In this document: positions 1-10,606 of the stretch, piece by piece
Layout: each line of letters begins with the position of its first letter
How positions within the stretch are numbered: the first letter of the stretch is position 1
Origin: Drechslerella dactyloides
Taxonomy: Eukaryota > Ascomycota > Orbiliomycetes > Orbiliales > Orbiliaceae
Reading direction: 5' to 3'
Length of the DNA stretch: 64,000 nt
Assembly: GCA_020064725.1 (NCBI GenBank)
Contig: JAGTWJ010000006.1
Coordinates: forward strand, 1,364,001 to 1,428,000
Translations under genes and position numbers: made by a program
The notes under the pieces: model-generated
What the model was told of the DNA's origin: nothing
Database searches by the model: none
The model's input: the letters and a program-made list of their open reading frames with translations, nothing else

Positions 1-23
1 GTACCTCGAATAACCAGCGTCTA

Positions 24-1052
24 TCAAGTAGAAAGTCTGAACCACATATCTCTTCCTTCTGGCTGCTTCTTCTGCCCTGGCCTTCCGGATTCTTTCGTTC
101 TTCTTGAGCGCTTTATCGCTTCTCTTTGACGGTTTATTGGAATTCGCGTTGTCAGGTCCTCTCGAAGATCCATCTTTGCTGCCTTGATCGCAATCAAGGT
201 CATGCTAGGGACCCATAATGCTCTTTGTTTGCTGCAGCTTAAGGAATCTTTCGTCGACTTCCTTGAAAACAACCCAGGCCATCCGCGAGAGAACATATTC
301 AAATGCAAGGGTGTGTGCTGCTCTGATGGAGAACTTTTGAGAATGACAGGTCGATTGTCGTTAAGAAGCAACAGACCAATTGCTTCTCCTGGAGCAGCAG
401 TCCCGTCAGCCTTGGTTGCAATAAGTTCCAACAAGAACAGATCCCTTACCTTGATAACAAACATGAACGAGCCTTGATTGACGACGCGATGAATGTCGGC
501 ACATAGGTGTAAAGGGTTTTCAGGTATTGAGATGGAACCTTTAACGGGCAACCTTTCTCTGCGGCTTCTCGAAGCTCTATGCATACGATTCTCTCTCAAC
601 CTAAGACTCGTATTAGCATAGGCGAAAGGTTAAAAGGCCAAAAGCACACAGCAAGCTCAACCGTTTTCGAGATGCAAGAATCTTTAATCTGGCTTCCTCT
701 TTGGGGACTGGATGCGTGGCCTCAATACCATCGCTACATCCCGTGAGTTTGCAGCTGCCCAACTTGTGAGCGTGGGAGTTAGCTTTCCGTGTAGGAAAGT
801 CCACTTTCGAAACGCTTCTGTGACTTTATAGTCATGAGTCTTTTCAGTCATCTAATACTGTGTTAGCGGATGCAGAGATGGAACATCAGGACGTATACAC
901 ATAGAAATTACCAGGATAGTAGTAGTAGGTCTCCTCCAACAGGAGATCATCCTCATCTACTTCTGCTGGTTTCGCCTTTGTATTCCTTGTCATTACTTTC
1001 CGTCGTTTGCCCACATTTTGTGTACATCCTTTTTGTTCCAGGGAGCCAGGCT
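24..1052 (-). CDS. Possible spliced gene of unknown function (weak)
   Basis: I do not recognise this product. Several minus-strand open segments are joined by plausible splice signals. One (about 1052-901) has an acidic stretch DEDDLLLEETYYYYPG. The next opens with ATG at 851 just after a TTAG acceptor and stays open to 687 (starts MTEKTHDYKVTEAFRKW). Another begins after a TGCTAATAC branch-like site and TTAG acceptor, at 600, and runs open to a stop at 24. A further GTAAGG...CAG intron could lie inside the last segment, around 450-390. No single join keeps a long frame without assumptions, and the plus strand is also open over 184-477. It could equally be non-coding DNA or a decayed gene. 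RNA evidence would decide. Confidence 0.2.
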
Positions 1053-1289
1053 CAGAGGTCGGAATGATTAGTATCGCCATGCCGTGCTACAATGGACACC
1101 AGCATGGTTACATAAGCTTCAAGATTTTCTGGGAAGACAATATCCCCTTCGTCCGTATCCGAAATACGCAGCGTATCCGGCAAACCTGGCCCCTGAAGCC
1201 TATGGTTGCGTCGACGACGTCATCGTCGCGAAATGGATGTTTGATATTGTTATATATTTTGTTTGACTGAGCCGTGGCACCAGTAGCGG

Positions 1290-1319
1290 CAGTGGTGGCA
1301 CCAGTGGTTGCCACCACTG
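1290..1319. repeat. Perfect 11-bp inverted repeat (hairpin)
   Basis: CAGTGGTGGCA at 1290-1300 is followed by an 8-nt loop (1301-1308) and its exact reverse complement TGCCACCACTG at 1309-1319. An alternative stem uses CCAGTGG (1301-1307) and CCACTGG (1314-1320). It is not followed by a T tract and lies outside any supported gene, so its role is unknown. Confidence 0.75.
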
Positions 1320-2285
1320 GTAGGCTGAGTGTATTATCATTGGCGTCATGTTTGGCGACTGGTTCCAGGTGGAGACTCGCATGCTTTACATGGAGTTCAA
1401 AATTCTGTAGGTAGCATGCCCATCGCGCGGTTCTGAGATATGCAGTATATCGGGTGTATCGAGCGTGGGAAGGCGGATGATGGTAGGAGAGGGAACGATG
1501 TTGGAGAGGAAAGATGGGGAAAGCAGAGCAGATGGTGCAGAGTTGAAGGGGTTGAGGTAATGTCTCCCAATTCCTAGAGAGCCTGATAATTATACGTCTA
1601 CATCCACGCAAGAGCGCCGTCAGGTGATCACGCTTACAGACAGACAAGAAACAACAGAAATCGATATCTGCTGGTAGAAGCTGGAAGCCCTATATTATCC
1701 GAGAAGTAGACTTATCCTCACAGAGGAGGTCATCGATCGAATGCTCTCATGTTTGGTGTGACCAAATGATGACATGACTAGCACCCACGCCTCTAGTGAG
1801 CACTTGGGGCTTCCATCGCCCGCAGGCTGGGCTGGAACCGTCTCGTGACGTATCGGGCGTAGTTTCGACGTCAGCCTAGCCAATGAGAGACAGGCTATCT
1901 GACACGCAGACGCCCTGCCTTTCCGTCGAATTCGGCTCTCGGATATGGTTGAGCGCACGCGGTATGAAGAATGTGCACGACGGAGTTCCCAAGATCCAAT
2001 GAATATATTCGAATAGGCAATGAGACTAGACCAAGACCGGAGCCATGGCGTTCAGTTCTGCTCTTGGGGATGAAGTGTCCTCCTGTCTCTCGCGAACGTC
2101 TGAGACTCGCCGTGAATATAAGTACCCACAATTCTGTCCTCTGCGTTGATGTTGCATTTGGAGCCTTCCACGCATCGAATCACCATCACCATAGACATCA
2201 CCATCGACATCTCTCGGATCACACCTAGCGCCAGCTCAGGTCGGAACGACTCCTCATCGCTCAAAACACGCCCTCGATATCCACA

Positions 2286-3077
2286 ATGAACGTCGACGGC
2301 ACCCCTCCCACCTCCCACCCGCAGCCGACCCCTCCCACCAGTGTCCCCATTCCCGGCGCAAGCCAATCCCGCCGTCCGCCTTCTCTAACTCGCACCCCGT
2401 CCGCCTCCAGCTCTGTCAGCGGCAGCGGCCCTGTCCGTCACCGCTCTTCCAACGTCGCCGAATTCCACCAGGAACTCGAGCGCGAGCAGGAAGGCGTCGT
2501 CAACCGCCTCCTCGGCCAGATCACCCGCGTCGCGCAAAATGTCGCCGCCACCCACCCGGGCACCAACCCCGACGACATCGCGGCGGCAGCCGTCCCTCTC
2601 TCCGCGTCCCCGCAGCTTCCGGCGCCAATCCAATCGCATCACCACAGCCACAGCCACAGCCATCCGCCTAGTGTAACTGACATGCCATCATCCTTCTCGC
2701 CCGCCATTGGCCGCTCGCGGTCCCCCGCGCCAGGAGGCCACCACCCGTACAGCCACCACCATAACACCTCGCACTCGCGCCACAACTCTCTCTCGACACG
2801 CTCGCGGACGAGCAGCCGCACATCGTCGCCTCTGCTGCTACCGGTGGGCATGGAGTCGTCTGTATGGCCGCAGACGGCGAACGACCCATTCCTGATGGGC
2901 GGACGGGACGAGGTTGCGTTCTACAAGGCGGAGACAGACATGCTCTTGCGCGAGAACGAGATGCTGAAGCGGCGGATCAAAGAGCTGGAGGAGAAAGCCA
3001 CCGGCACGAAACCGGAAACTCCAGCGGCGGATTCTTCCGTTCCTAACGGGCCTAAGACCGAGGAGCCCGGCGTCTGA
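2286..3077 (+). CDS. Hypothetical Ser/Pro/His-rich protein with C-terminal coiled coil
   Basis: This is a single-exon gene of 263 aa. I do not recognise a named family, though proteins of this build occur in many moulds. Residues 1-55 are rich in Pro, Ser and Thr. Residues about 55-90 form a conserved-looking helical stretch (AEFHQELEREQEGVVNRLL). The middle is His/Ser-rich with clusters such as HHHSHSHSH and RTSSRTSSP, likely disordered and phosphorylatable. Residues about 207-240 (EVAFYKAETDMLLRENEMLK...) form a heptad-like coiled coil, so dimerisation is likely. There is no signal peptide or membrane segment. The start is the first ATG after a stop-rich leader. It faces the PhzF gene tail to tail, with 356 bp between the two stops. 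The open frame with strong protein-like bias makes the gene call good; the function is unknown. Confidence 0.8.
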   Translation: MNVDGTPPTSHPQPTPPTSVPIPGASQSRRPPSLTRTPSASSSVSGSGPVRHRSSNVAEFHQELEREQEGVVNRLLGQITRVAQNVAATHPGTNPDDIAAAAVPLSASPQLPAPIQSHHHSHSHSHPPSVTDMPSSFSPAIGRSRSPAPGGHHPYSHHHNTSHSRHNSLSTRSRTSSRTSSPLLLPVGMESSVWPQTANDPFLMGGRDEVAFYKAETDMLLRENEMLKRRIKELEEKATGTKPETPAADSSVPNGPKTEEPGV

Positions 3078-3433
3078 ATGTAGTCTGACGTATCTGGTGT
3101 ATCACCCTGCTAGCGGGCCCTAGCAGACGTGCGTAATCAATCGACGACATTTCATTGATGAGTATCCCCTTCATATGTGCATTCCTTTCCATTCATTGAT
3201 CCGAACAATCTTGCCATTTTTTGTCCATCTATATACCCTCTACACTTTGTCAACCCTCGATCGGTCGTTTTATCCAAGCAGGCGTGAACGGTGGATTGCT
3301 ATAAACCTCTTGTTACGTATCGCTAGTTTATGAATGCAGAACCATTGAAACTTCAATCGAGTTCTTATTTACAACTTCACGCCCTCGCAGTGACATCTAT
3401 AAATTCAACGAGTAAGCCACGCGTTATATCTCA
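3078..3433. other. Convergent 3' spacer
   Basis: This is the spacer between two converging genes. It presumably carries both 3' UTRs and poly(A) signals. No other element is evident. Confidence 0.7.
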
Positions 3434-4381
3434 TCATGCCATCAACACCCCCTCCATAACCTTCACCGCCGCCCCCTCCAATACCACCTTCTTCACCACC
3501 CCGCCGTCAACCGCAACCGCAACCCCAATCTCGCTCCGCCGCCGCATCTCCACACCCTGCGTAACCTCCACCGTCAACCCTTCACCACCCCTCGCCAACG
3601 CCAGATACGACGCAAGTGCGCACGCCGCCGACCCCGTCGCCGGATCCTCCTTATCCCCATCGTAGAACATGCGCGTGCGCACCGCCAGACCACCACCCGC
3701 CGCATCCCCACCCGTGACAACATAGCAGTACGTGCCGATAAAGCTCTCCGTCGACGAAGCCGCACCTAGATCCCTCGCGGCATCAATCTGCAGACTCTTA
3801 CCGCCCGGCGATAGACTCGCCAGCACATCCAGACTTGCAACCTCAACAAGTGCAAACGCCAGCCCGTCCACGAGAGAGATAACAGGCACCCCATCCTTAC
3901 AACTGCCACCGAAGACATCCACAACCACATCCGCACCCGCCGGCAGTCCGACCACCTCCCTAGCGCGGGTAATGGACAGCTTTGTCGTCCACAAATTAAC
4001 CTTCGTAGGCACATCAACCTTCATCCGCCCGTCGACTCCGTGACTAACACCGATAACGCCAGCGGGAACCTCCACTTCGAACGCCCGGGAATACCGTTCC
4101 CCACCAGTTCTCGCAAGATACCACGCCGCGCCAACAGTCGGGTGTCCCGCGAACGGAAGTTCCTGATCCGTCGTCCATATCGCGATCCGCGGCCGAGCTT
4201 CGCCGTCCGTGTCCGTATAGATGAATATCGTTTCCGAGTAGTTGAATTCGCGGGCGATGAGATGTTCCTGCGTCTTGCTTAGCGACGTGCCCGGTGGGAC
4301 GGCGACGACGGCGAGAGGGTTGCCGGATGTCATGGGCGTCGTCGTGAAGACGTCGAGGGTGGTGTATGGGAGGCGGGGCAT
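3434..4381 (-). CDS. PhzF-family isomerase-like protein
   Basis: The protein has 315 aa in one exon and belongs to the PhzF phenazine-biosynthesis-like / diaminopimelate-epimerase fold family. These proteins have two similar lobes with the active site between them. Visible hallmarks are the N-terminal TTLDVF...SGNPLAVV segment, the NYSET motif with the expected catalytic Glu (about residue 50), ELPFAGHPTVG (about 74-84) and the C-terminal EDPATGSAACALASYL glycine-rich loop. The length is normal for the family. The start chosen is the ATG at 4381; the frame extends eight codons further upstream but without an ATG. In fungi most members have unknown substrates and are not linked to phenazines. 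No biosynthetic genes adjoin it, so an isomerase-like or detoxification role is only an inference from the fold. Confidence 0.93.
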   Translation of the reverse strand: MPRLPYTTLDVFTTTPMTSGNPLAVVAVPPGTSLSKTQEHLIAREFNYSETIFIYTDTDGEARPRIAIWTTDQELPFAGHPTVGAAWYLARTGGERYSRAFEVEVPAGVIGVSHGVDGRMKVDVPTKVNLWTTKLSITRAREVVGLPAGADVVVDVFGGSCKDGVPVISLVDGLAFALVEVASLDVLASLSPGGKSLQIDAARDLGAASSTESFIGTYCYVVTGGDAAGGGLAVRTRMFYDGDKEDPATGSAACALASYLALARGGEGLTVEVTQGVEMRRRSEIGVAVAVDGGVVKKVVLEGAAVKVMEGVLMA

Positions 4382-5177
4382 GATATCAGTCCTTTCAGTC
4401 CGCACTACTATAAAATACTGGCACTATATTGTAATCGCCGCAATTGATATATGTAAGACGTGGTAAAGGCGATGAATGAAGACTCGGTATGTGCTGGGTG
4501 TAGTATATGCCTAGGGACGAAACCGTGGCGAGTCTGTTGGATTTTGAGCCAGTGTGCGTTGTAGACGTCGACAACGAGGAAGCCGTCACACGATTCAACT
4601 TAACTTCCCATGACAAATTCCCACGATGTCCGCATATTTATACACTTGCAACTTGTACCGCCCCTCGTTTAACCACGCGTTTGAGTTAAGCTATTGCGGC
4701 CAATGACACCGCACTAGAGCCCCGGTTTCTCGTTGCTATATCTAGACATCGGATCCTTCACGCATGTGCACCTTTGTCACCAATTCCCGGGTCCAGCCCA
4801 GGCAGCCGTCGGTAGCCTAACGCTTCTTATATAATCACGCATGGCATCACCGCTAGCCAGACCGGATCGAGCCGACCAGCTACCCTACCAAGGAAGCATA
4901 CGGAGCCGGTATCCGCAGTTATGAATCTATGTATCGCACTCAGCTATATATACGAAATATAGGACGTACGAACGAACAATAAGAACCGAAGAGAGAGGAT
5001 AAGGATAATATAATAAACACGTCAAGTTACGAATGAATACCCGGTCCGGAAATTCTAAAGGCCTCCGTTTGAAACTTGCCAATCCAATTCTATACATTCA
5101 CAATCAACCGTCCCATCTCCATTCTATCGCTCCACCACAACCGTTCGTCCACCCCATCCAGGCTCATACTGTATCAT
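4382..5177. other. Promoter of PhzF gene and 3' region of idh2
   Basis: The right part (about 4900-5177) is AT-rich with ATATATA stretches and should hold the 3' UTR of the idh2 gene that ends at 5178. The left part is the upstream region of the PhzF gene. I see no coding sequence or structured RNA. Confidence 0.6.
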
Positions 5178-6803
5178 CTACTTCAGTTTACTACGGACAC
5201 GCACACATTAGCATGAATTTGACTACCCTCCAGCAGCTTCACGTGCCTTCAATCACAATGTGGGGATACTGTGCACTCACTCAATGATAGCACCGGCATA
5301 CTCGTGCGTCTTCGCCGAACCACCTAGATCGCCGGTGAGATGCTTGCCCTCCGCCAGCGTGTCGAACGCCGCCTGGCGGATCTTGTTGGCATGCTCGTTC
5401 AGCCCCATATGCTGCAGCATCATAATCGACGAGAAGAGCAGCGCCGTCGGGTTCGCGAGCGCCTTGCCGGCAATGTCCGGAGCCGAGCCGTGGACGGCCT
5501 CAAAGATGGAGCATTCGTCGCCAATGTTGCCGGAGGGCGTCAGACCCAGGCCGCCGATGAGACCCGCGCACATGTCCGAGAGAATGTCGCCGTAGAGATT
5601 TGGCCTGCCACAAACACCCATCCATCAGTAAACTGCGCTTGTCGTTCAAATGTAGACTGTGGGCACTTACATGACGAGAACCTTGTCGTTGTACGGCGTC
5701 GGATCGGTAACTAACCCACGATACGCTACCCGTCAGCACTCCTCCTACCATCTATACGTATAAACCATCGAACGCAACCCACCCATATTCAAGCAAGTGT
5801 TATCCAGCAGCTCGTAGTCGAACTGGATCCCCGGAAAGTCCCTCGCCATCTCCTTGCCGAGTTCCAAGAACAAACCATCGCTCTGCTTCATAATCGTCGC
5901 CTTGTGCACCACGCGCACCTTCTTCTTGCCAGTCGACTCGGCATACTGGAACGCATACCGCAGGACCCGCTCGCTGGCGTCCCGCGTGATCAACTTGATG
6001 CTCTGCACAACGCCGTCGACGACCTCGTGCTCGATGCCGCTGTACTCGCCCTCCGTGTTCTCGCGGATCAGGACCGTGTCCACGCCGTCGTAGGGGGTCT
6101 TGTAGCCCACGATCGACTTGCAGGGGCGCACGTTCGCGAACAGGTTGAAGGTTCGTCGGAGCGTCAGGTTGAGCGAGACGTGGCCCTTGCCAATCGGTGT
6201 CGCGAGCGGGCCCTTGAGGGCGACGAGGTTGCGTTTTATCGATTCGATCGCGGCGTCGGGGATGGCTGTCCTGCCGTCCTTGATGATGGGGGTAACGTCG
6301 ATGGGCTCCCAGTCGATAGGGACCTACAATTCCACAAAGCCATACATTAGTCGGAACCGTACAATACCCCATCGAAGCGTGATACAATAGTGAATCAGGG
6401 ACCACATACGTCGGCAGCGGTGTAGATATCCTTGATGCTCTGCGAGATCTCCGGCCCGATACCATCACCCTCAATCAACGACACCAAGTACTTGCCCTAC
6501 AAAAGCCACCAAAGTCAGCATCCCACGCACGGATCGGATCGCAAATATAGTACACCAGAACGGACGGACGGACGAACATTAGACTGCTTCTGCCCAGCGT
6601 ACCCTCCAATCCTCTTCTCCGTAGCGTACCCTCGGTTCCACGATTGCTGCCACACACATCCACCGTCAGCCAGTCTCCCTCAAATAACGCTATACGCACT
6701 CCTCCAGTCCACCGGGTTCGCATACCTGTGCCGCGACACCAGCGCGGACGAACGGCTGCCGCGACGACGCCAATCGGCGGGTAGCGGTCCTCAGCAGCGA
6801 CAT
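5178..6803 (-). CDS. idh2: NAD-dependent isocitrate dehydrogenase subunit 2, mitochondrial
   Basis: This is the catalytic-type subunit of NAD-isocitrate dehydrogenase, which oxidises isocitrate to 2-oxoglutarate in the TCA cycle of the mitochondrial matrix. Exons on the minus strand are 6803-6726, 6646-6578, 6496-6410, 6323-5783, 5710-5671, 5604-5281 and 5190-5178, giving 383 aa. The N-terminus [19 protein letters not shown] is an Arg/Ser-rich mitochondrial targeting peptide. Family signatures are [14 protein letters not shown], the substrate-binding [37 protein letters not shown] and [19 protein letters not shown] with its metal-binding Asp residues, then the nucleotide site [14 protein letters not shown] at 5279-5277 looks like the stop, but it overlaps a GTGAGT donor. 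Splicing to a CCGTAG acceptor at 5191, with a GCTAATG branch site, adds DKLK and gives the usual AII(D/S)KL-type end. The gene is 1.0 kb from cullin-1, which is on the same strand. Confidence 0.97.
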
Positions 6804-7817
6804 TCTCGTCAATCGAACCAGTTATATCCCGTTGCGGTAATCGATTATAGTCTAGAGAGCGAAAGTCGACCGAAGGGAAACGATGCGATGCGATGCGATG
6901 GATGATGAAGTGACCGACAGGGAAGAATCAATGGGTGGGTAGGTTGCCGGCCGCCGGGGAGGGGTTCCAGTTAATTGCCGTACGTCTGTCTGTTTGCCGT
7001 TCGTCGACGCTTCCGAGACCTGGCCCGTCCGTCCGTTGCGTTTGCGCACGAAATTTTTTTGCTCCCACCCTGCCTGTCCGCTCTTCCACCTTCCCTTCCG
7101 AATCCTCCTCGCGGTGGGCCCCGACGAGGTTAGCCGTAATCTGATCCGTGCCGATAAGATGGCCAAGCGTGCTCCTCCGAGGAACTGAACTCACTCGGGA
7201 GTGTGTGTATCTGCTCTCACAGTGGGGGCGACATCGCTGATATCTGCTGCATCCAGCCTACCATCACGCTTCCGCATGAGAACTTTGCAAGCCATTCCCA
7301 GGATGCGCTCATCCCGCAGCAATCTCGATCTAGGGATTTAAACATCGGTGCATCCTGAATTACTACCTATAAAAGCCATATGCACAACCAGGCAGCCGGT
7401 CTGTAAAACGACCAGCCACCCATCCACGCAAATTTAATAAACACAAACGTATAAGATTGCTCGAGCGAGGACGCCCCAGCTCGCACATTGCAACAGTCCC
7501 TCCCCACCAGCCCCCCCATCCCATAACAATACTATATCCATAGAAAGGTGAAAAAAAAGAAGACGTGGAAAAACCAGAAAATAAAATAGTCAAGCGGGAA
7601 ACAGCAACGGGCTATGATGTAGGTGTTTCGTAAGTGACACAATAATAATGGTAGGATAGAATAGAGGGAGGGGTGTGTGTGTGTGTCGCTATAACAGATC
7701 CATCCGAGCGGAGGAGATTAAAATCCACCGCCCTACCAGCACTCGCATCCTTCCTACCTGCGCCCTTCTATCGTCCGTTCGCTCGCCACCATAACAATCG
7801 GCCCCTCATAGCTCGTC
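6804..7817. other. idh2 promoter and cullin-1 3' region
   Basis: This lies between the idh2 start and the cullin-1 stop, both genes on the minus strand. It holds a (CGATG)4 run at 6881-6900, poly(T) at about 7050 and a short TG run at 7673-7686. No gene is supported. Confidence 0.6.
6881..6900. repeat. Pentanucleotide repeat (CGATG)x4
   Basis: Four perfect CGATG units lie about 80-100 bp upstream of the idh2 start codon, within its probable leader or promoter. Confidence 0.8.
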
Positions 7818-10606
7818 TTAAGCAAGGTACCCGAGTCTCTCGCCGTCCAACCGTTCAAGGTATTCCTTCTCCAGCAGAATGTCGATGCACTTCTTGATAT
7901 CCGGCACCTTAGGCGTAAACCGCGACTTGATCTGAGCAATGGTTTCCTGGACCAGTACGACATGCTTCAAGACTTTGCGCGATTTCATGATACGGACAAT
8001 CGCCGACTATCACCCGATATCACGTTAGCATTCCGCTCCGCACCATACGACAGAAAATGAGCCAAAAACTAACCTGCATCAACAACTTTCTGTCCTCCTC
8101 GATTGTCTTATGCGTATCCTCCGCTTCCTGCTTCTGCTCCGTCCTCACAGCCATGTTCAAATTGACCCTGATCTTCTTGCTCTTGAAGTCCGTGTTCAAG
8201 GTGAGCGTAGTCCCCGGTCCGACCTTGCTCGACGCCGGTTCGATGTTGAGAACCTTGGCCTTGATGAAGACGCCGAGCGACGGGTCCAAGTAATCGCGAG
8301 AGAGACCGGTGGTGCTCTCAATCTCCTCGTACGAGTAAGATGTGGCATCGTTGAACATCAGCAAGATGGCCATCTGATACGTGGACACGTGGAAGGTGAA
8401 CGGCACTTTAGAGCTCTTGGCGAACGTCGCTTTGACGTCGCCCTTGCACAGATGCCATAGCCAGTTCAACTTGCGCCCGCTGTGCTTCTGAAAGTAGAAG
8501 GTTTGGAATCGATCGTACGTCTTGGTGATGACCTGTGGGATGTTGAAAGGCGTGTTAGGCGGTGTCAGCGGCCAGAACGAGGTTCCCAGAACCTGTATCG
8601 AGAAGTCAACCGCGGTCCGGAGGGCATCCTCGTCCAGGTTGTTGTTCATCCACTCCTTGTAGCTGTCGTTCAGGTCCTTGGAAATCTGCATGTCCTGGAA
8701 CATACGCTGAAGCTTGTTGGTGTACTCGAAGCCGCATGCGTCCTTGAGCTTGCCAATCATACTGGTCTCCGCATCGTCGGACGCAGAAGTGGCATGCACC
8801 AGTCTCTTCGCCAACATTCTCGAGTAGAACTTCTGGAACACATCCTTGTCTTCAACATACTTGAAGACGGTCATGATGCTGTCCAACTTGCTCTCCAGAT
8901 CGGCCTCCTCGGCCGCCTTGGCACTCTTCTTCAACAGAGAGTCGGCATACTTAGCCAACAACTCTGGAGACTTGGACGACGCCGACCGGCAGACCTTGTT
9001 CCTGTTGACGAATTCTCGGCAGGCATTGTCAAGAGATCGAACGAATTCCGTATCTTCCTTAAATGCAATCTTGACAAGGCTCGAGTATTTCTCGTGAACT
9101 TCAAGGAGCGCATCAACGTAGACCTTGGGCTCCAGGTTGTCGTCCGTATTCTCATTAGCAACCTTTTCGATAGCTTCAAGCCCAGCCTTTCGGACGTGTG
9201 CCTCGAACTTCGTTCTCAGTGGTTCGAGTCCGTCGGTTATGCGGGACAGAAGATTGTACATGCGCTTGAGGTCGTCTTGTCGGTCATTGTTAAGGAGCAC
9301 CTGGAACTCGTCGCGCAGAAGGGAGGCATGCTCTTGGATAAGAACACGCTGGCACGTCTTCATCAACGGAACCATGATGTCGGGATGAAGGTAGACATGA
9401 ACACGGCCCTCTTCCTCGCTCAAGCGGGTTTCAGCCTACATTGTGTCGGTCAGCAGGTCTTCTCTTGAAGATTGATAAGCCAAGATCACCCACCTTCTTC
9501 ATATACTCGACGACGCTGTTCTCAGCAACAAATTGCTTCGACTCGAGCTGGTAGTAGACGTTTGTTGAATCTAAGAACGGCTTCTCGAAGTACTCTCTGT
9601 AAACCTCCAGTGTCGACTTGGAGGAGTCGTTCTCGTCAAGTCCGAGAGATACTATAAAGAAAAATTAGCGATTGATGGTCGCGAAAGTCCATCGGGATCT
9701 TCACACATACCAAATGAGTCAACTATGCTCTTGACCATCGCAGTCTCGATGGTTTCTCCATTTCTCTGCTTCTCGACGAGCTTAAGAACGCCATCCATAA
9801 CATGCTTCTGGACGCTGTCGAACAGATCGATCCTCCACCGAACGAGGTGCAACTGCAAAATCATCGCATTAATAACCAAGGCCCGATATACCAATCAGCA
9901 ATTGAGAAAAAGCCACATACCGTGTACACATCGTAGATATTCTTCTTGCCCTCGTCCATTTCTCGCTTAACCCAATGGCGGTTCAGATATCTGAACAGAT
10001 GGTTGATGTACTTCGCCGCCGTCGTGTATCGGTCCCATTCTCTAATGTAGAAACCGAGAAGAGCCTCGTCGGTGTAATGTGTAGATTGCTCCTTGAGTCC
10101 GGCCAGATGGTGAGATAGATAGTTGATCAAGTTGTTGTACAGATCTTCTCCTAGTAGATGCGCACCCCTGTGCACTCCACCCTGGTGATGGAGGGAGCCA
10201 CTACTTGAGTTGACCGCCTTCTGAGATGTGCAGAAGTTGTGGACAGCACTACACGCGTCGGACGTCGTTAGCAAAGCTCGAATGCCGCCCGAGAGCAGCT
10301 GAGAGCCGCGTTATAAGCTATACTCACGTGTATATTCCCATATACTGAACATCCGCATGTTAGCTCATCTGATTGACGCGAAACGGGCATGTTCTCCGGA
10401 AGAAAACTTACCGCTTTCATGTCCATACCCTCTTGCAGGTCGTTCATGATCTTGGAAATCCCGGTCTCAAGATATGACCATCTGTGGCGAGTGTGATTAG
10501 CGAACCGCCCAGCAAATCGGAACACCACCATGTCGGCGGGGAACTCGCGTGACACTCACGTTTGCTCTAGATCCTCCCGGTTGGGAGTCTGCGGATGAAG
10601 CGGCAT
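7818..10606 (-). CDS. cul1: Cullin-1 (SCF ubiquitin ligase scaffold)
   Basis: This is the scaffold of SCF E3 ubiquitin ligases: the N-terminal helical repeats bind Skp1/F-box adaptors and the C-terminal part binds the RING protein Rbx1. Exons on the minus strand are 10606-10560, 10481-10412, 10344-10328 (17 nt), 10248-9921, 9852-9711, 9651-9494, 9435-8074 and 8006-7818, giving 770 aa, the expected size. Conserved stretches include [50 protein letters not shown] and [15 protein letters not shown]. The C-terminal winged-helix domain carries IVRIMKSRK, where Lys716 is the Nedd8 acceptor, and the gene ends with the near-invariant ERLGYLA. Skp1 or F-box genes are not neighbours. Called cul1 rather than cul3 or cul4 from the N-terminal sequence and the end. 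It corresponds to Aspergillus CulA and yeast Cdc53. Confidence 0.97.

Larger units (their letters stand above)
1..2285. other. Left-end region, no firmly identified gene
   Basis: Apart from the weak spliced candidate at 24-1052 I see no gene with family support. Short open frames exist on both strands, for example plus 184-477, plus 1084-1266 and minus 1108-1647. None shows a motif I know. A strong 11-bp hairpin lies at 1290-1319. The last few hundred bases before 2286 hold CAT/CAC-rich sequence (about 2176-2220) and are the likely promoter and leader of the gene starting at 2286. Confidence 0.5.

Noticed and set aside
5277..5279. TGA as the stop codon of idh2
   Set aside because: It overlaps a consensus GTGAGT donor, and splicing to 5191 restores the family C-terminus; the reading-through stop is kept only as a possible retained-intron product.
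8482..9468. Plus-strand open frame of 328 codons
   Set aside because: It is a shadow antisense to the long cullin-1 exon.
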